Notes under the pieces: generated by a model
Database searches by the model: none
Seen by the model: the letters and a program-made list of their open reading frames with translations, nothing else
Told to the model about the DNA's origin: nothing
Part shown: positions 38,964 through 47,057 of the stretch, piece after piece
Numbering within the stretch: the stretch's first letter is position 1
Layout: each line of letters opens with the position of its first letter
Origin: Geomesophilobacter sediminis
GTDB taxonomy: Bacteria > Desulfobacterota > Desulfuromonadia > Geobacterales > Geobacteraceae
DNA: 64,000 nucleotides
NCBI RefSeq assembly: GCF_016458275.1
Contig: NZ_JAEMHM010000001.1
Coordinates: 310,001 to 374,000, forward strand
Direction: 5' to 3'
Program-made: the position numbers and the translations under genes

Positions 38964-41576
38964 ATGGCCGAAAAAGAACGTATCTTCTGCGAGGAGTGTC
39001 ATTTCCGGAAAGTGGCCTGTCCGGCCGGCGAGGGACCGCAGGGCGAGCCCCTGACGTCGCGTCGGCACGTTGCGCGGGAGGCGGCGCTTCGGGGGCGGGT
39101 GGATTATCGCCGGCTGGAACGTGACATCCTTTTGGTCATGGCGACCGGCGATGACCAGAAGGAAGCCAACCGCGAGGTGGTCGGGCTGATCAAGTCGGCG
39201 ACCGGGGTGGATGCGGTGGGGCTGCGCCTGCAGGACGGCGACGACTTCCCGTACTTCTGCCAGGAGGGGTTCTCCCATGACTTTTTGGAGAAAGAGAATT
39301 CGCTCCTGATCAAGACCGCCGACGGCGGTATCTGCCGGAACGATGACGGCAGCATCTGCCTTGAGTGCACCTGCGGGCTGGTGATCACCGGCAAGACCGA
39401 CCCCGAAGACCCCAACAGCACCCGGGGGGGGAGCCTTTGGACCAACGACTCCTGCCCGTTCCTCGATATCCCTCCCGAAGAGGATGCCCGGATCCACCCC
39501 CGCAACCAGTGCATCCACGAAGGTTACGCCTCGGTGGCGCTGATCCCGGTCCGCGCCAAGGAGCGCATCATCGGCCTGCTCCAGCTCAATCACCGCGCGC
39601 CGGGGGCGTTCACCCTGGACGACGTCGAGTCGCTCGAACTGGTGGCCGACAGCATCGGCGAGATGATGCTGCGCAAGGTCGAACACGAGAAACTGCTGGC
39701 CAGCGAACGTTTTTTGCGGATGGTCACCGAAAACCTGCCGGTGATGATCGGCTACTGGACCGACGAGTTCCGCTGCAGCTTCGCCAACCGCGGCTACCTC
39801 GAGTGGTACGGGAAGAGTTCGGAGCAGATGGTCGGGATCTCGCTGCCGGATCTCCTCGGTGGGGAAGGGTTCCGCCGCGTGCAGAAGCAGGCGTGTGCGG
39901 CGTTGCGGGGCGAGCCGCAACAGTTCGAGGGACGGTTGCTGAAAGCCACCGGGGAGACGGCGTATACCTGGACCCATTACATTCCGGACCGGGTGGACGG
40001 CAAGGTGCGTGGCTTTTTCGCCCTCATCACCGACCTGTCGGAACTCAAGCGGGCGGAGGCAGGGCTCCAGGCGTCCCAGGCGCTCAACCGCCGGATCATC
40101 GAGTGCGTCCAGGAAGGGATCGTGGTGCATGACCGGGAACTCCGCTACCTGGCCTGGAACCCATTTCTCGAGCAGCTTACCGGCATCACCGAGGACCACG
40201 TGCTGGGGCGCCGCCCCCAGGACCTCTTTCCCACCTTGAAGGCCGGGTCGCTGGAGCAGGTCGAGAAGGCCCTGCGCGGCGAGGTGGCGCCGGGCGAGGA
40301 ATTCTTTTACAACATCGAGGAGACCGGGCATTCCGGATGGACCTACAACACCGCGGCGCCTCTGCGCAGCGACGATGGGAGCATCATCGGGGTGATCCGG
40401 ACCATCAGCGACGTCACCGCCCGCAAGAAGCTGGAGGAACAGCTGCGCCACGCGCAGCGGATGGAGGCCCTAGGCCAACTCGCCGGCGGGGTGGCCCACG
40501 ATTTCAACAACGTGCTCCAGGTCATCATGGGGTACGCCGCGCTCGCGGAGATCAAGGCCGGAGCGGAACTAAAAGAGCCGTTGCGGGAGATCGTCGCGGC
40601 TGCCGAGCGGGCCTCCGAACTGACCAGCGGGCTTCTCTCCTACAGCAGAAAGCAGGTCTTCAAGCTCGAGCCGGTGGACCTGAACAAGCTGGTCGCCATG
40701 GTGGAAAAGTTCCTGATCCGGGTTTTGGGCGATGATGTGCTCTTCGAGCTCAAGCGCTCGGCGGACCCCCTGGTGGTCACCGTGGACAAGGCCCACCTGC
40801 AGCAGGTTTTCGTAAACCTCGCCGCCAACGCCCGCGACGCCATGCCCAACGGGGGGGAGCTCAGCGTGCAGTTGGAGGGGCTCCACCTCGACCAGGGCTT
40901 CGTCGCGACCCATGGTTTCGGCACCCCCGGCCCCCATGCCCTGATCACCGTCTCCGACACCGGCGAGGGGATCCCGAAGGAGCACCTGCAGAGAATATTC
41001 GAACCCTTTTTCACCACCAAAGGGGAGGGGAAAGGGACCGGGCTGGGGCTGTCCATCGTCTACGGCATCGTCACCCAGCTCCATGGTCACATTACCTGCT
41101 ACAGCGAGTCCGGGATCGGCACGACCTTCCGCATCTATCTGCCGCTGACGGGCGGGGCGGAAGAGTTTGCGGAACCGGAGCCGGTAGCGCCGCAGGTGAT
41201 CGAAGAGGAGGTGACCATTCTCCTTGTCGAGGATGACCCGGGGGTCCGCCGGGTAACCCGGGAACTCCTGGAAGCGTTCGGCTACCAGGTGGTCGAGGCT
41301 GCTGACGGGGCGGAGGCGGTGGCGCTCTTCGCCAAGGAGCACGCAAGGATCCGGCTCGCGGTGGTGGATGCACTGATGCCGGGGATGAACGGGGTGGAGA
41401 CGCTGGTGGCGCTGCGTGAGATCGTGCCCGAGGTGAAGGCGCTGATCTTGAGCGGCTACGCGCAGCACATCATCAGCGGGAAGATGGGTATTCCCGAAGG
41501 GGTGGTGTTCGTCGACAAGCCGGTCGTGCCGGCCCGGCTTTTGGAGGGGGTGACGCGGGCGCTCGTCGGGAATTAG
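38964..41576 (+). CDS. Soluble hybrid histidine kinase: Cys-rich GAF - PAS - PAS - HK - REC
   Basis: An 870-residue cytoplasmic protein. The N-terminus has CEECHFRKVACP. Residues 50-230 are a GAF-like domain interrupted by CLECTCGLVITGK and NDSCPFLD, with NQCIHEGYASVALIPV; its Cys cluster may bind metal or a cofactor. Two PAS domains follow (SERFLRMVTENLPVMIGYW; NRRIIECVQEGIVVHDREL). HisKA has GGVAHDFNNVLQVI, HATPase NLAANARDAMP and GKGTGLGLSIV, and the receiver LLVEDDPGVRR, VVDALMPGMNG, DKPV. GAF domains with this Cys pattern recur in Geobacter-type sensors. ATG 38964 (GGTGAG upstream) is preferred over ATG 38952. Confidence 0.92.
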   Translation: MAEKERIFCEECHFRKVACPAGEGPQGEPLTSRRHVAREAALRGRVDYRRLERDILLVMATGDDQKEANREVVGLIKSATGVDAVGLRLQDGDDFPYFCQEGFSHDFLEKENSLLIKTADGGICRNDDGSICLECTCGLVITGKTDPEDPNSTRGGSLWTNDSCPFLDIPPEEDARIHPRNQCIHEGYASVALIPVRAKERIIGLLQLNHRAPGAFTLDDVESLELVADSIGEMMLRKVEHEKLLASERFLRMVTENLPVMIGYWTDEFRCSFANRGYLEWYGKSSEQMVGISLPDLLGGEGFRRVQKQACAALRGEPQQFEGRLLKATGETAYTWTHYIPDRVDGKVRGFFALITDLSELKRAEAGLQASQALNRRIIECVQEGIVVHDRELRYLAWNPFLEQLTGITEDHVLGRRPQDLFPTLKAGSLEQVEKALRGEVAPGEEFFYNIEETGHSGWTYNTAAPLRSDDGSIIGVIRTISDVTARKKLEEQLRHAQRMEALGQLAGGVAHDFNNVLQVIMGYAALAEIKAGAELKEPLREIVAAAERASELTSGLLSYSRKQVFKLEPVDLNKLVAMVEKFLIRVLGDDVLFELKRSADPLVVTVDKAHLQQVFVNLAANARDAMPNGGELSVQLEGLHLDQGFVATHGFGTPGPHALITVSDTGEGIPKEHLQRIFEPFFTTKGEGKGTGLGLSIVYGIVTQLHGHITCYSESGIGTTFRIYLPLTGGAEEFAEPEPVAPQVIEEEVTILLVEDDPGVRRVTRELLEAFGYQVVEAADGAEAVALFAKEHARIRLAVVDALMPGMNGVETLVALREIVPEVKALILSGYAQHIISGKMGIPEGVVFVDKPVVPARLLEGVTRALVGN

Positions 41577-41712
41577 ATCGGGGGATAGAAGCGCACCGCG
41601 GAGGGCGCGGAGGGGCGCCGAGGAAACTACTGCCGGAAGAAAGGATTACCTCCCACAGGGTTGGCGGCAGCCTTGCTGATTCAAGCAACATTGCTTATTG
41701 AAACGGACTCGA

Positions 41713-41737
41713 TCGCGCCAGGAATGTCGCTCCTACA
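41713..41737. repeat. REP palindrome family B
   Basis: TCGCGCCAGGAATGTCGCTC then CTACA, a hybrid of the two forms of the family (one arm GCGCC-type, the other GTCGC-type). Confidence 0.8.
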
Positions 41738-41753
41738 TCCAAATCGAGGGAGA

Positions 41754-41783
41754 AAAGGGGTACCGTTGTCGGTCCCCTTTCTA
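41754..41783. terminator. Hairpin terminator after the hybrid kinase
   Basis: AAAGGGGTACC and GGTCCCCTTT pair around GTTGTC, with CTATATAA after it. The T run is short. Confidence 0.55.
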
Positions 41784-41820
41784 TATAATGGCGCCTCCAT
41801 TTAATGCCTCGGAGGTGGAA

Positions 41821-41997
41821 GTGAAAGTACTTGAGTTCCTGGTCGCTTTTGTGTTTCTCGGCATCGTCCCCCCGGTCCTGCTTCTGAAGCTCGCCACACC
41901 CTGGCCGTTGGGGTCCATCCTCATGTACTGGACCCCGGTCGCGGCGGCCGCCGTCCCGCTCGGCGTGCTGGTCCTCAAGAAAAAACGGGTGCTCTGA
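41821..41997 (+). CDS. Small two-helix membrane protein
   Basis: A 58-residue protein starting with GTG 41821, five bases after GGAGG; the longer frame from 41698 runs through a REP and hairpin. Two hydrophobic helices: residues 4-24 (EFLVAFVFLGIVPPVLLLKLA) and 30-52 (SILMYWTPVAAAAVPLGVLVL), then KKKRVL at the C-terminus, predicting both ends in the cytoplasm. It is followed by a terminator, so it is a single-gene unit. No family recognised. Confidence 0.65.
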   Translation: MKVLEFLVAFVFLGIVPPVLLLKLATPWPLGSILMYWTPVAAAAVPLGVLVLKKKRVL

Positions 41998-42062
41998 AAG
42001 CCTTGCGATCGCGTTTGGCCCTTCAACGCTGCCTACCAACCTTCGGCCCCCTTTCTCACCGG

Positions 42063-42097
42063 CGCCCGGCGCAGTCATGACTGCCCGGGCGTTTTCC
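42063..42097. terminator. Intrinsic terminator
   Basis: CGCCCGG-CGCAGTC and GACTGC-CCGGGCG pair around AT, followed by TTTTCCTTT. Confidence 0.8.
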
Positions 42098-42164
42098 TTT
42101 CCTGTGCCCGCACAAAAAGTCGCGTTTCGTTCCTCAACGCGTCCTACACTATCTGGCGTTTCTA

Positions 42165-42180
42165 TGGCAAAATAGTGGCT
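42165..42180 (+). promoter_or_regulatory. Candidate sigma-54 promoter of the aldehyde:ferredoxin oxidoreductase gene
   Basis: TGGCAAAATAGTGGCT: the invariant GG and GC are 10 bases apart and the -24 element TGGCA is perfect; the -12 element is TGGC instead of TTGC. It lies about 95 bases before ATG 42275. Confidence 0.4.
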
Positions 42181-42274
42181 TCTTCTTTCCTGGAGTTAAG
42201 CGCCTCAGTCTCTCTCGCGATACTCTTTGTCTCTGATTTCGGAAAAACACATACATTCAGGGAGATCCTCATCC

Positions 42275-44152
42275 ATGGCCACCCATCAGAAGGTTCTGCT
42301 CGTCGATCCGTCCACCGGGTTTTACAAAACGGTGAAGTACGGCTTTGACCGCTACTTCGGCCCCGTCGACCTGGGCATTCACCTGGCCGACAAGAAAAAC
42401 AGCCTCAACTTCGGCGTCGGCATCTTTGCCGGTTCCATCTTCCCGGGTTCCAACCGCCTCGTGGTCACCGGCCATTCCCCCTGCTGGCAGGGGCTTTACG
42501 TGAGCTCGATGGGTGGGGCGGGGCTCGTCTTCAACAACCTCGGCATCAACATGTTGAGCCTGGTCGGCAAGGCCCCGGCACCTTCCGTGCTCTACCTGAA
42601 CCGCAACCACGGTGAGGTGATCGAAGTGGAGGTGGTCCCGATTCCGGTCGAGGAGATCTGGGCCGGCGGCCGCACCGGGGTCTACGCTCTCACCGACTAC
42701 GTCCACGAACGGTTCGGCTCCCGGTTCGAGAAGGACCCGCGCATCCTGGTCTGCGGTCCCGCGGCGTTGAGGACCGACATGGGGGCGATCATGTCGGTCC
42801 CGATCGCACGCGGGAAGGTGGGGCTCGTCGATACCTGGGCGGGGCGGGGGGGCTTCGGCAGCGCCATGCTCCAGCAGCACGGCATCGCCGCCATCATCTA
42901 CGGAGGCACGGTGGTGGAGGATGACTTCCGGGACCGCACCGTTGCCGACCAGTGGTTTCAGGACAAGTACAACCTGAAGCTGGCGCAGAAGGATCTGGAG
43001 GCGACCAGCAAGTACCGCTTCGACGAGAAGCTCGGCACCGGCGGGACGCTCGGGGTGAACTTCACCACCATGGGGGGCAAGATCATGGCCTTCAACTACC
43101 GGACCATCTTCGACTCGGAAGACCAGCGGCTCCAGATGCACCGGCGGTTCATCGTAGACCACTACCTGAAGCAGTTCAACGAGGAGACCATCGCCGGCAG
43201 ACAGCAGGCGAACTGCGGCGAGCCGTGCGTGGCGGCCTGCAAGAAGATGAACGGGCCCTACAAGAAGGATTACGAGCCGTACCAGACCATGGGGCCTCTG
43301 TGCGGCATTTTCGATCAGCGCGCCGCCGAGCTTTTGAACCACCACTGCGACGCAATGGGATTCGACGCCATCTCCTGCGGAGGCGTGTTGGCGTGGCTCA
43401 TGGACCTCCTGGATACCGGGAAGCTGACCCGGGAAGAGGTCGGGGTGACCCGGATGCCGCGCTGGAACGTGGACGGCTTCGAACGGGTCACCGATTCGCT
43501 GCACAATGCCGAACTGGGGGTGGAGCTCATCGACGCGATCCTGGCGCGGCGCGGCCTGCTCGATTTTCGCGAAGGGATCCGCAAGTGGAGCCGGATCCAC
43601 TCCACCGGGCGCGGCGTCGCCCTGCACGACTCTTTCGTCTACACCGCCTTCGGGCGGCGCGGCTGGATGGTTCCCAACCAGTACTGGGTGGCGGGAGCCC
43701 TCGCCCCGATGACCATCATGGGGAAGTACTACATGGTGTACTCCGGCGAGTTCATCGCCCCGCGTGAGCTGGGGCGAAAATGCGCCGAGCGGCTGAAGTC
43801 GGAGCTGATCCTGGATAACCTCGGGATCTGCCGCTTCCACCGCGCCTGGGCGGAGGAACTGCTGCCGGAGGTGATCGGCTCGCTGTACGGCTGCCGGGAC
43901 GAGTTCCTGCGGGCGATCTCGGTGCTGGCCAGCCGCCTCAACAGCCACAACTGCCCGGTTTTCTGGGAGTCCCAGCGCGACATCGACTACGTGCACACCT
44001 TCCTTTTGCGCAAGCGGGAGGTGGAAGGGGACCAAAGCCCGGAACTTTTGTGGTGGCTGGAGAAATTCGCCGCCGACCGCAGCGAGGCGGCCAAGGAGTT
44101 CTGGTACGAGATGCTCAAGGGGATCAACGAGTCGCTGGTGGATATTTTTTAG
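42275..44152 (+). CDS. Aldehyde:ferredoxin oxidoreductase family protein (tungsto-pterin enzyme)
   Basis: A 625-residue AOR-family enzyme: N-terminal pterin-binding domain (GVGIFAGSIFPGSNRLVVTGHSP, SSMGGAGLVFNNLGINMLSLVGK) and the C-terminal domains with MGPLCGIFDQRAAELLNHHCDAMGFDAISCGGVLAWLMDL. It would use a tungsten bis-pterin and one [4Fe-4S] cluster to oxidise aldehydes to acids with ferredoxin. Cluster cysteines appear as NCGEPCVAACK, spaced C-x3-C-x3-C instead of the usual C-x2-C-x3-C, plus DNLGICRFHR as the distal one. The spacing may mark a divergent subfamily. ATG 42275 follows GGAGATC; longer ATG start at 42227 lacks a site. A candidate sigma-54 promoter lies upstream. Confidence 0.9.
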   Translation: MATHQKVLLVDPSTGFYKTVKYGFDRYFGPVDLGIHLADKKNSLNFGVGIFAGSIFPGSNRLVVTGHSPCWQGLYVSSMGGAGLVFNNLGINMLSLVGKAPAPSVLYLNRNHGEVIEVEVVPIPVEEIWAGGRTGVYALTDYVHERFGSRFEKDPRILVCGPAALRTDMGAIMSVPIARGKVGLVDTWAGRGGFGSAMLQQHGIAAIIYGGTVVEDDFRDRTVADQWFQDKYNLKLAQKDLEATSKYRFDEKLGTGGTLGVNFTTMGGKIMAFNYRTIFDSEDQRLQMHRRFIVDHYLKQFNEETIAGRQQANCGEPCVAACKKMNGPYKKDYEPYQTMGPLCGIFDQRAAELLNHHCDAMGFDAISCGGVLAWLMDLLDTGKLTREEVGVTRMPRWNVDGFERVTDSLHNAELGVELIDAILARRGLLDFREGIRKWSRIHSTGRGVALHDSFVYTAFGRRGWMVPNQYWVAGALAPMTIMGKYYMVYSGEFIAPRELGRKCAERLKSELILDNLGICRFHRAWAEELLPEVIGSLYGCRDEFLRAISVLASRLNSHNCPVFWESQRDIDYVHTFLLRKREVEGDQSPELLWWLEKFAADRSEAAKEFWYEMLKGINESLVDIF

Positions 44153-44165
44153 AGGCGGGGTCGGG

Positions 44166-44260
44166 GGGCGAGGGGCGAGGGGCGAGGGGCGAGGGGGCTG
44201 GGGCCTGGAGACTTCGGGGGCTGGAAGGACGGGGTTAGGGGCTAGGGGACTAGGGGAAGA
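44166..44260. repeat. G-rich tandem repeat tract
   Basis: Four copies of GGGGCGA in a row (about 44166-44193), then several more G4-5 runs up to 44260. The plus strand could form G-quadruplexes. It directly follows the AOR stop codon. Confidence 0.75.
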
Positions 44261-44310
44261 CTCCAGCGGAGGATTTGCGGGAGCTGCCTTTGGCGGGTAG
44301 CACCAACTCT

Positions 44311-44398
44311 GTGGGAGCGCCTTTCCAGGCGCGAATACCCGCAACCGAAGTCACCGCCTCCGGCGGATCGCGCCAGAAATGGCGCTCCCACAGTGAAA
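44311..44398. repeat. Inverted pair of REP palindromes family B
   Basis: GTGGGAGCGCC...GGCGCGAA at 44311-44334 and TCACCGCC...GGCGCTCCCACAG at 44351-44396 face each other, the arrangement of a BIME-type pair. About 200 gene-free bases follow; they contain a CCTGCCGATAGGC... stretch but nothing I can name. Confidence 0.85.
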
Positions 44399-44600
44399 CA
44401 ACGCTCCCTGTCAACTCCTACAGTTGACGGCTGATCCGGAAATTCCCTCGGATGACCTGCCGATAGGCATCCTGCCTAAGGGAGCGGCAGTCCCTTTCGT
44501 TTTGGTGGGCGCTTTCGTTGGTATTCCGCAATGTTAGGCGGATGGCCGGTTTGTTGCAACATCCAGAGGGAGCCCAATTTCTTCTCGGAGGTTGCCATTG

Positions 44601-45035
44601 ATGAGCATTCTGAAAGCAGGCAGCAGGGTTACGGTCCATTACATAGGAACGCTGGATAACGGCAAGATCTTCGACAGCACTCCCGATGACGAACCGCTGG
44701 TCTTCACGATCGGCGCCAACGAGGTCTTTCCCGCGCTGGAAGCCGCGGTTGCCGGAATGGCCCCGGGCGAGGTGCGCAACATCGTCGTGGCCGCCGCGGA
44801 GGCCTACGGGCCGCGGCGCAAGGAGAACGTGATCCGGGTCGACCGGAACGCCTTTCCCGCCGGTCGCGAGCTTCGCCTGGGACAGAAACTGGCGATGGAG
44901 TTCAACGGCGGAGCCAGCCGGGTCATGATGATCACCGAAATCGGCGCAGATGAGGTGACCCTCGACGGGAACCATCCGCTTGCCGGCCAGGACCTCACTT
45001 TTGCCCTTCGGCTGGTTTCGGTGGAGGAGGGGTGA
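44601..45035 (+). CDS. FKBP-type peptidyl-prolyl isomerase (SlyD-like)
   Basis: A 144-residue cytoplasmic prolyl isomerase/chaperone. VTVHYIGTLDNGKIFDSTPDDEPLVFTIGANEVFPALEAAVAGMAPGE is the split FKBP domain with the insert-in-flap position, as in SlyD/FkpB. AEAYGPRRKENVIRVDRNAFP and the flap LRLGQKLAMEFNGGASRVMMITEIGADEVTLDGNHPLAGQDLTFALRLVSVEE are the family signature. Unlike SlyD it has no His-rich metal-binding tail. GGAGG lies 10 bases before ATG 44601. It ends back-to-back with the MerR gene on the other strand. Confidence 0.93.
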   Translation: MSILKAGSRVTVHYIGTLDNGKIFDSTPDDEPLVFTIGANEVFPALEAAVAGMAPGEVRNIVVAAAEAYGPRRKENVIRVDRNAFPAGRELRLGQKLAMEFNGGASRVMMITEIGADEVTLDGNHPLAGQDLTFALRLVSVEEG

Positions 45036-45566
45036 CTACCGCTTCTCCGCCGCCTCGGCCGAACGTCTCCTGATCTCGCGCACCTCGTCCGCGCCGATCC
45101 CCAACCCGACCAGGAACTGCTGGTGGGCCTCCGGCGCACGTCGCTCGAACTCGGCATGCCAGCGGAACATGGCCGCCTCGTCCATGCCGGCTGCGCGCAG
45201 CATCTCGATCCACGCCTCCTTGTCGACCGGCGTCTCCTGCGTCGCCTGTACTTTCAGCATCTGCGCGATCATCCGCTGTTGGGAGCGCAACACGCCGATC
45301 TCCTCTCCCAACTCCCGCATCCGCTTTTGCAGGACGCTAACCTCGCTGTTTTCCTCCCGCTCCAGCACCCGTTGAATGTCGCCAATGGCCAGGCCGGCGC
45401 TACGAAACCCGCAGATGGCCTGGAGCCGTTCCCGGTCGGCGGCGGAGTACATCCGGTACCCGGCTTCGCTGCGACCGGTCGGCTTTAACAGCCCGATCCG
45501 GTCGTAGTAAAGCAACGTGCTCCGGGAAAGCCCGAATTGACGGGCGAGCTCGGTGATGCGGAACAT
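45036..45566 (-). CDS. MerR-family regulator with a duplicated C-terminal domain
   Basis: A 176-residue regulator. Residues 1-70 are the MerR winged helix (FRITELARQFGLSRSTLLYYDRIGLLKP, GYRMYSAADRERLQAI), then a coiled coil (residues 75-107). The last 60 residues (EAWIEMLRAAGMDEAAMFRW, HAEFERRAPEAHQQFL, GIGADEVREIRRR) replace the metal-binding loop of classical MerR. About half of 54 positions are identical by eye to the separate 60-residue protein encoded just upstream (45719-45901). The domain probably senses a ligand or contacts that partner. ATG 45566 is favoured since GGAGG lies five bases upstream; ATG 45569 is the alternative. No cysteine metal-binding pattern is seen. Confidence 0.9.
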   Translation of the reverse strand: MFRITELARQFGLSRSTLLYYDRIGLLKPTGRSEAGYRMYSAADRERLQAICGFRSAGLAIGDIQRVLEREENSEVSVLQKRMRELGEEIGVLRSQQRMIAQMLKVQATQETPVDKEAWIEMLRAAGMDEAAMFRWHAEFERRAPEAHQQFLVGLGIGADEVREIRRRSAEAAEKR

Positions 45567-45654
45567 CATTTCCTCCGTGGTAGGGGCGAAACACCCATCC
45601 TCCGTACCCCATCTTCACCCCCTCCTTCGCCAAGGCTTCGGCGGGCACGGCTGT

Positions 45655-45675
45655 CCCTCCCCTTGACGGGGAGGG
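45655..45675. repeat. Perfect CCCTCCCC/GGGGAGGG hairpin
   Basis: Eight-base arms around TTGAC, lying between the MerR gene and the upstream small gene. On the minus strand it could attenuate the transcript between the two genes; it could also be an operator. Confidence 0.6.
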
Positions 45676-45718
45676 AACGTTTGGGCAAGTTACTCAAACA
45701 ATGCGGGACGGCTGCGGG

Positions 45719-45901
45719 TCAGGCGTATTTCTTCCTGATCTCGGCCACTTTGTCGGCGGGGAGTCCCAGCCATTCCAGGAAGCTCTGGTGGCCGGCCGGG
45801 TTTTCCCGTTCGAAAAGCCGGTGCCACTTCTCCATGGCTGCGTCGTCAAGACCTATGGCGCGAAACCTTGCTACCCACTCTTCTACCGTTACCTGTTTCA
45901 T
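45719..45901 (-). CDS. Stand-alone MerR-type C-terminal (effector) domain protein
   Basis: A 60-residue protein starting MKQVTVEEWVARFRAIGLDD and ending LGLPADKVAEIRKKYA. It lines up over its whole length with residues 119-172 of the MerR regulator next door, sharing W, AIG/AAG, D.AAM, WH, FER, P..HQ.FL, LG..AD.V.EIR. It is a free copy of that regulator's C-terminal domain, so it may compete with it, form mixed complexes, or be the ancestor of the fusion. AAAGGAG lies 8 bases before ATG 45901. A palindrome TTGTCA/TGACAA lies at 45930. Same strand and order as MerR (this one first). Confidence 0.82.
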   Translation of the reverse strand: MKQVTVEEWVARFRAIGLDDAAMEKWHRLFERENPAGHQSFLEWLGLPADKVAEIRKKYA

Positions 45902-45929
45902 TACCAACTCCTTTTGTGCCTGTAGTATG

Positions 45930-45947
45930 TTGTCATGGCCGTGACAA
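45930..45947. promoter_or_regulatory. Candidate operator of the small gene/MerR pair
   Basis: TTGTCA (45930-45935) and TGACAA (45942-45947) form an inverted repeat with a nearly symmetrical TGGCCG centre, 29 bases upstream of the 60-residue gene's start. MerR proteins bind such palindromes in promoter spacers. Confidence 0.5.
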
Positions 45948-46124
45948 AAACAAGCCTAAAGGGTGAACCAATAGACGGGTCAATGGGAAAATTCATCCAG
46001 GAAAAATTTTTGTGACAGGGAAGGTCGGAGCTGAGAGAATGAGAGAAGTCTGCACTCCGTACCACGCTCAGTAATGCCTGCGGCGAGGCGGTCGGCACAG
46101 CAAACGAGCCTGACGAGGTAGAAC

Positions 46125-46595
46125 ATGAAGGTTTTCCGCCTGGAACAAAGACAGTTGCTGCGGATTCCCATCGAGGAAGCGTGGGAGTTTTTCGGCAACC
46201 CGGCCAACCTGCCGCTGATCACCCCGCTCGATCTCGGGTTCCGGATCACCTCGCCGCCGTCGGAGCGGATGTATCCCGGCATGATGATCACCTACACGGT
46301 TACCCCGTTTGCCGGTTTCCCGATCCAGTGGGTTACCGAAATCACCCACGCCCACGCTCCCACCTTTTTCGTGGACGAACAGCGCTTCGGGCCTTACCGG
46401 CTTTGGCATCACGAGCATCATTTCCAAACCGTCCCCGGCGGGACCGAGATGACGGACCTGGTCCACTATGGGCTTCCGTTCGGACTGCTCGGGCGGATCG
46501 TTGTCCCGCTGGTGCGGCGGCGCCTTTCCGCCATTTTCGAGTTTCGCCGACAGGTGCTGGAAGATAGATTCGGCAGGCCGGCTCAGGCCCCTTGA
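46125..46595 (+). CDS. SRPBCC-fold (START-like) protein
   Basis: A 156-residue cytoplasmic protein of the SRPBCC (Bet v1-like) fold. It starts KVFRLEQRQLLRIPIEEAWEFFGNPANLPLITPLDLGF, the typical opening of the cell-division inhibitor SulA-like/polyketide cyclase group, and continues IQWVTEITHAHAPTFFVDEQRFGPYRLWHHEHHFQTVPGGTEMTDLVHYGLPFGLLG. The central cavity of the fold usually binds a hydrophobic ligand. No catalytic residues can be read. It is divergent from the 45719 gene, with no recognised partner. Confidence 0.88.
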   Translation: MKVFRLEQRQLLRIPIEEAWEFFGNPANLPLITPLDLGFRITSPPSERMYPGMMITYTVTPFAGFPIQWVTEITHAHAPTFFVDEQRFGPYRLWHHEHHFQTVPGGTEMTDLVHYGLPFGLLGRIVVPLVRRRLSAIFEFRRQVLEDRFGRPAQAP

Positions 46596-46608
46596 GCCAC
46601 CCCTGGCC

Positions 46609-47037
46609 TCAGGCCGCGGCGGCCTCGCCGGAAGGCTCCCGGATCAGGCGCGCCTTCTTGATGATGGGGAGCAGCTCTTCCCTGAGCAGCGGCTTCGATA
46701 AACACGCCAGGACGCCGAACCCGCGGCAGAGGGCATGGGCCTGCGGGTCCTCACTTGAGCTCAGCACCACCACGTTCAACCCTGCGGTGGCCGGGCAGCT
46801 CCGTAATCTCCAAAGCACCTCGATGCCGTCCATTTTGGGGAGCTTCAGGTCGAGAAGCACCAGGTCCGGAAGCGAAGCATGCGGTTCCGGACCCGGGGTC
46901 ACCCCCAGTTCGGATAACGCCGCGAACCCGTCGCGCGCCACCGTAATCCGCTCGGCCCCCATCTTCCTCAGCGTGCGCAGGGCCAGCCATTCGTCGTCCG
47001 GGTTGTCCTCGACCAGCAGTATCGAAAGCTCTTTCAT
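46609..47037 (-). CDS. Single-domain response regulator (Rcp1-like REC)
   Basis: A 142-residue receiver-only protein. ILLVEDNPDDEWLALRTLRK supplies the acidic pocket, LVLLDLKLPKMDG the phospho-Asp, VVVLSSSED the Thr/Ser switch position and ACLSKPL the Lys. The extended C-terminal helix and the NPDDE opening match the Rcp1-type receivers that pair with bacteriophytochrome-like kinases. It lies 20 bases after the kinase gene (47058-49460) on the same strand and is almost certainly its target. No output domain, so it signals by protein contact or phosphotransfer. Confidence 0.93.
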   Translation of the reverse strand: MKELSILLVEDNPDDEWLALRTLRKMGAERITVARDGFAALSELGVTPGPEPHASLPDLVLLDLKLPKMDGIEVLWRLRSCPATAGLNVVVLSSSEDPQAHALCRGFGVLACLSKPLLREELLPIIKKARLIREPSGEAAAA

Positions 47038-47057
47038 CCTCTTCCCCCCTGCATCAG

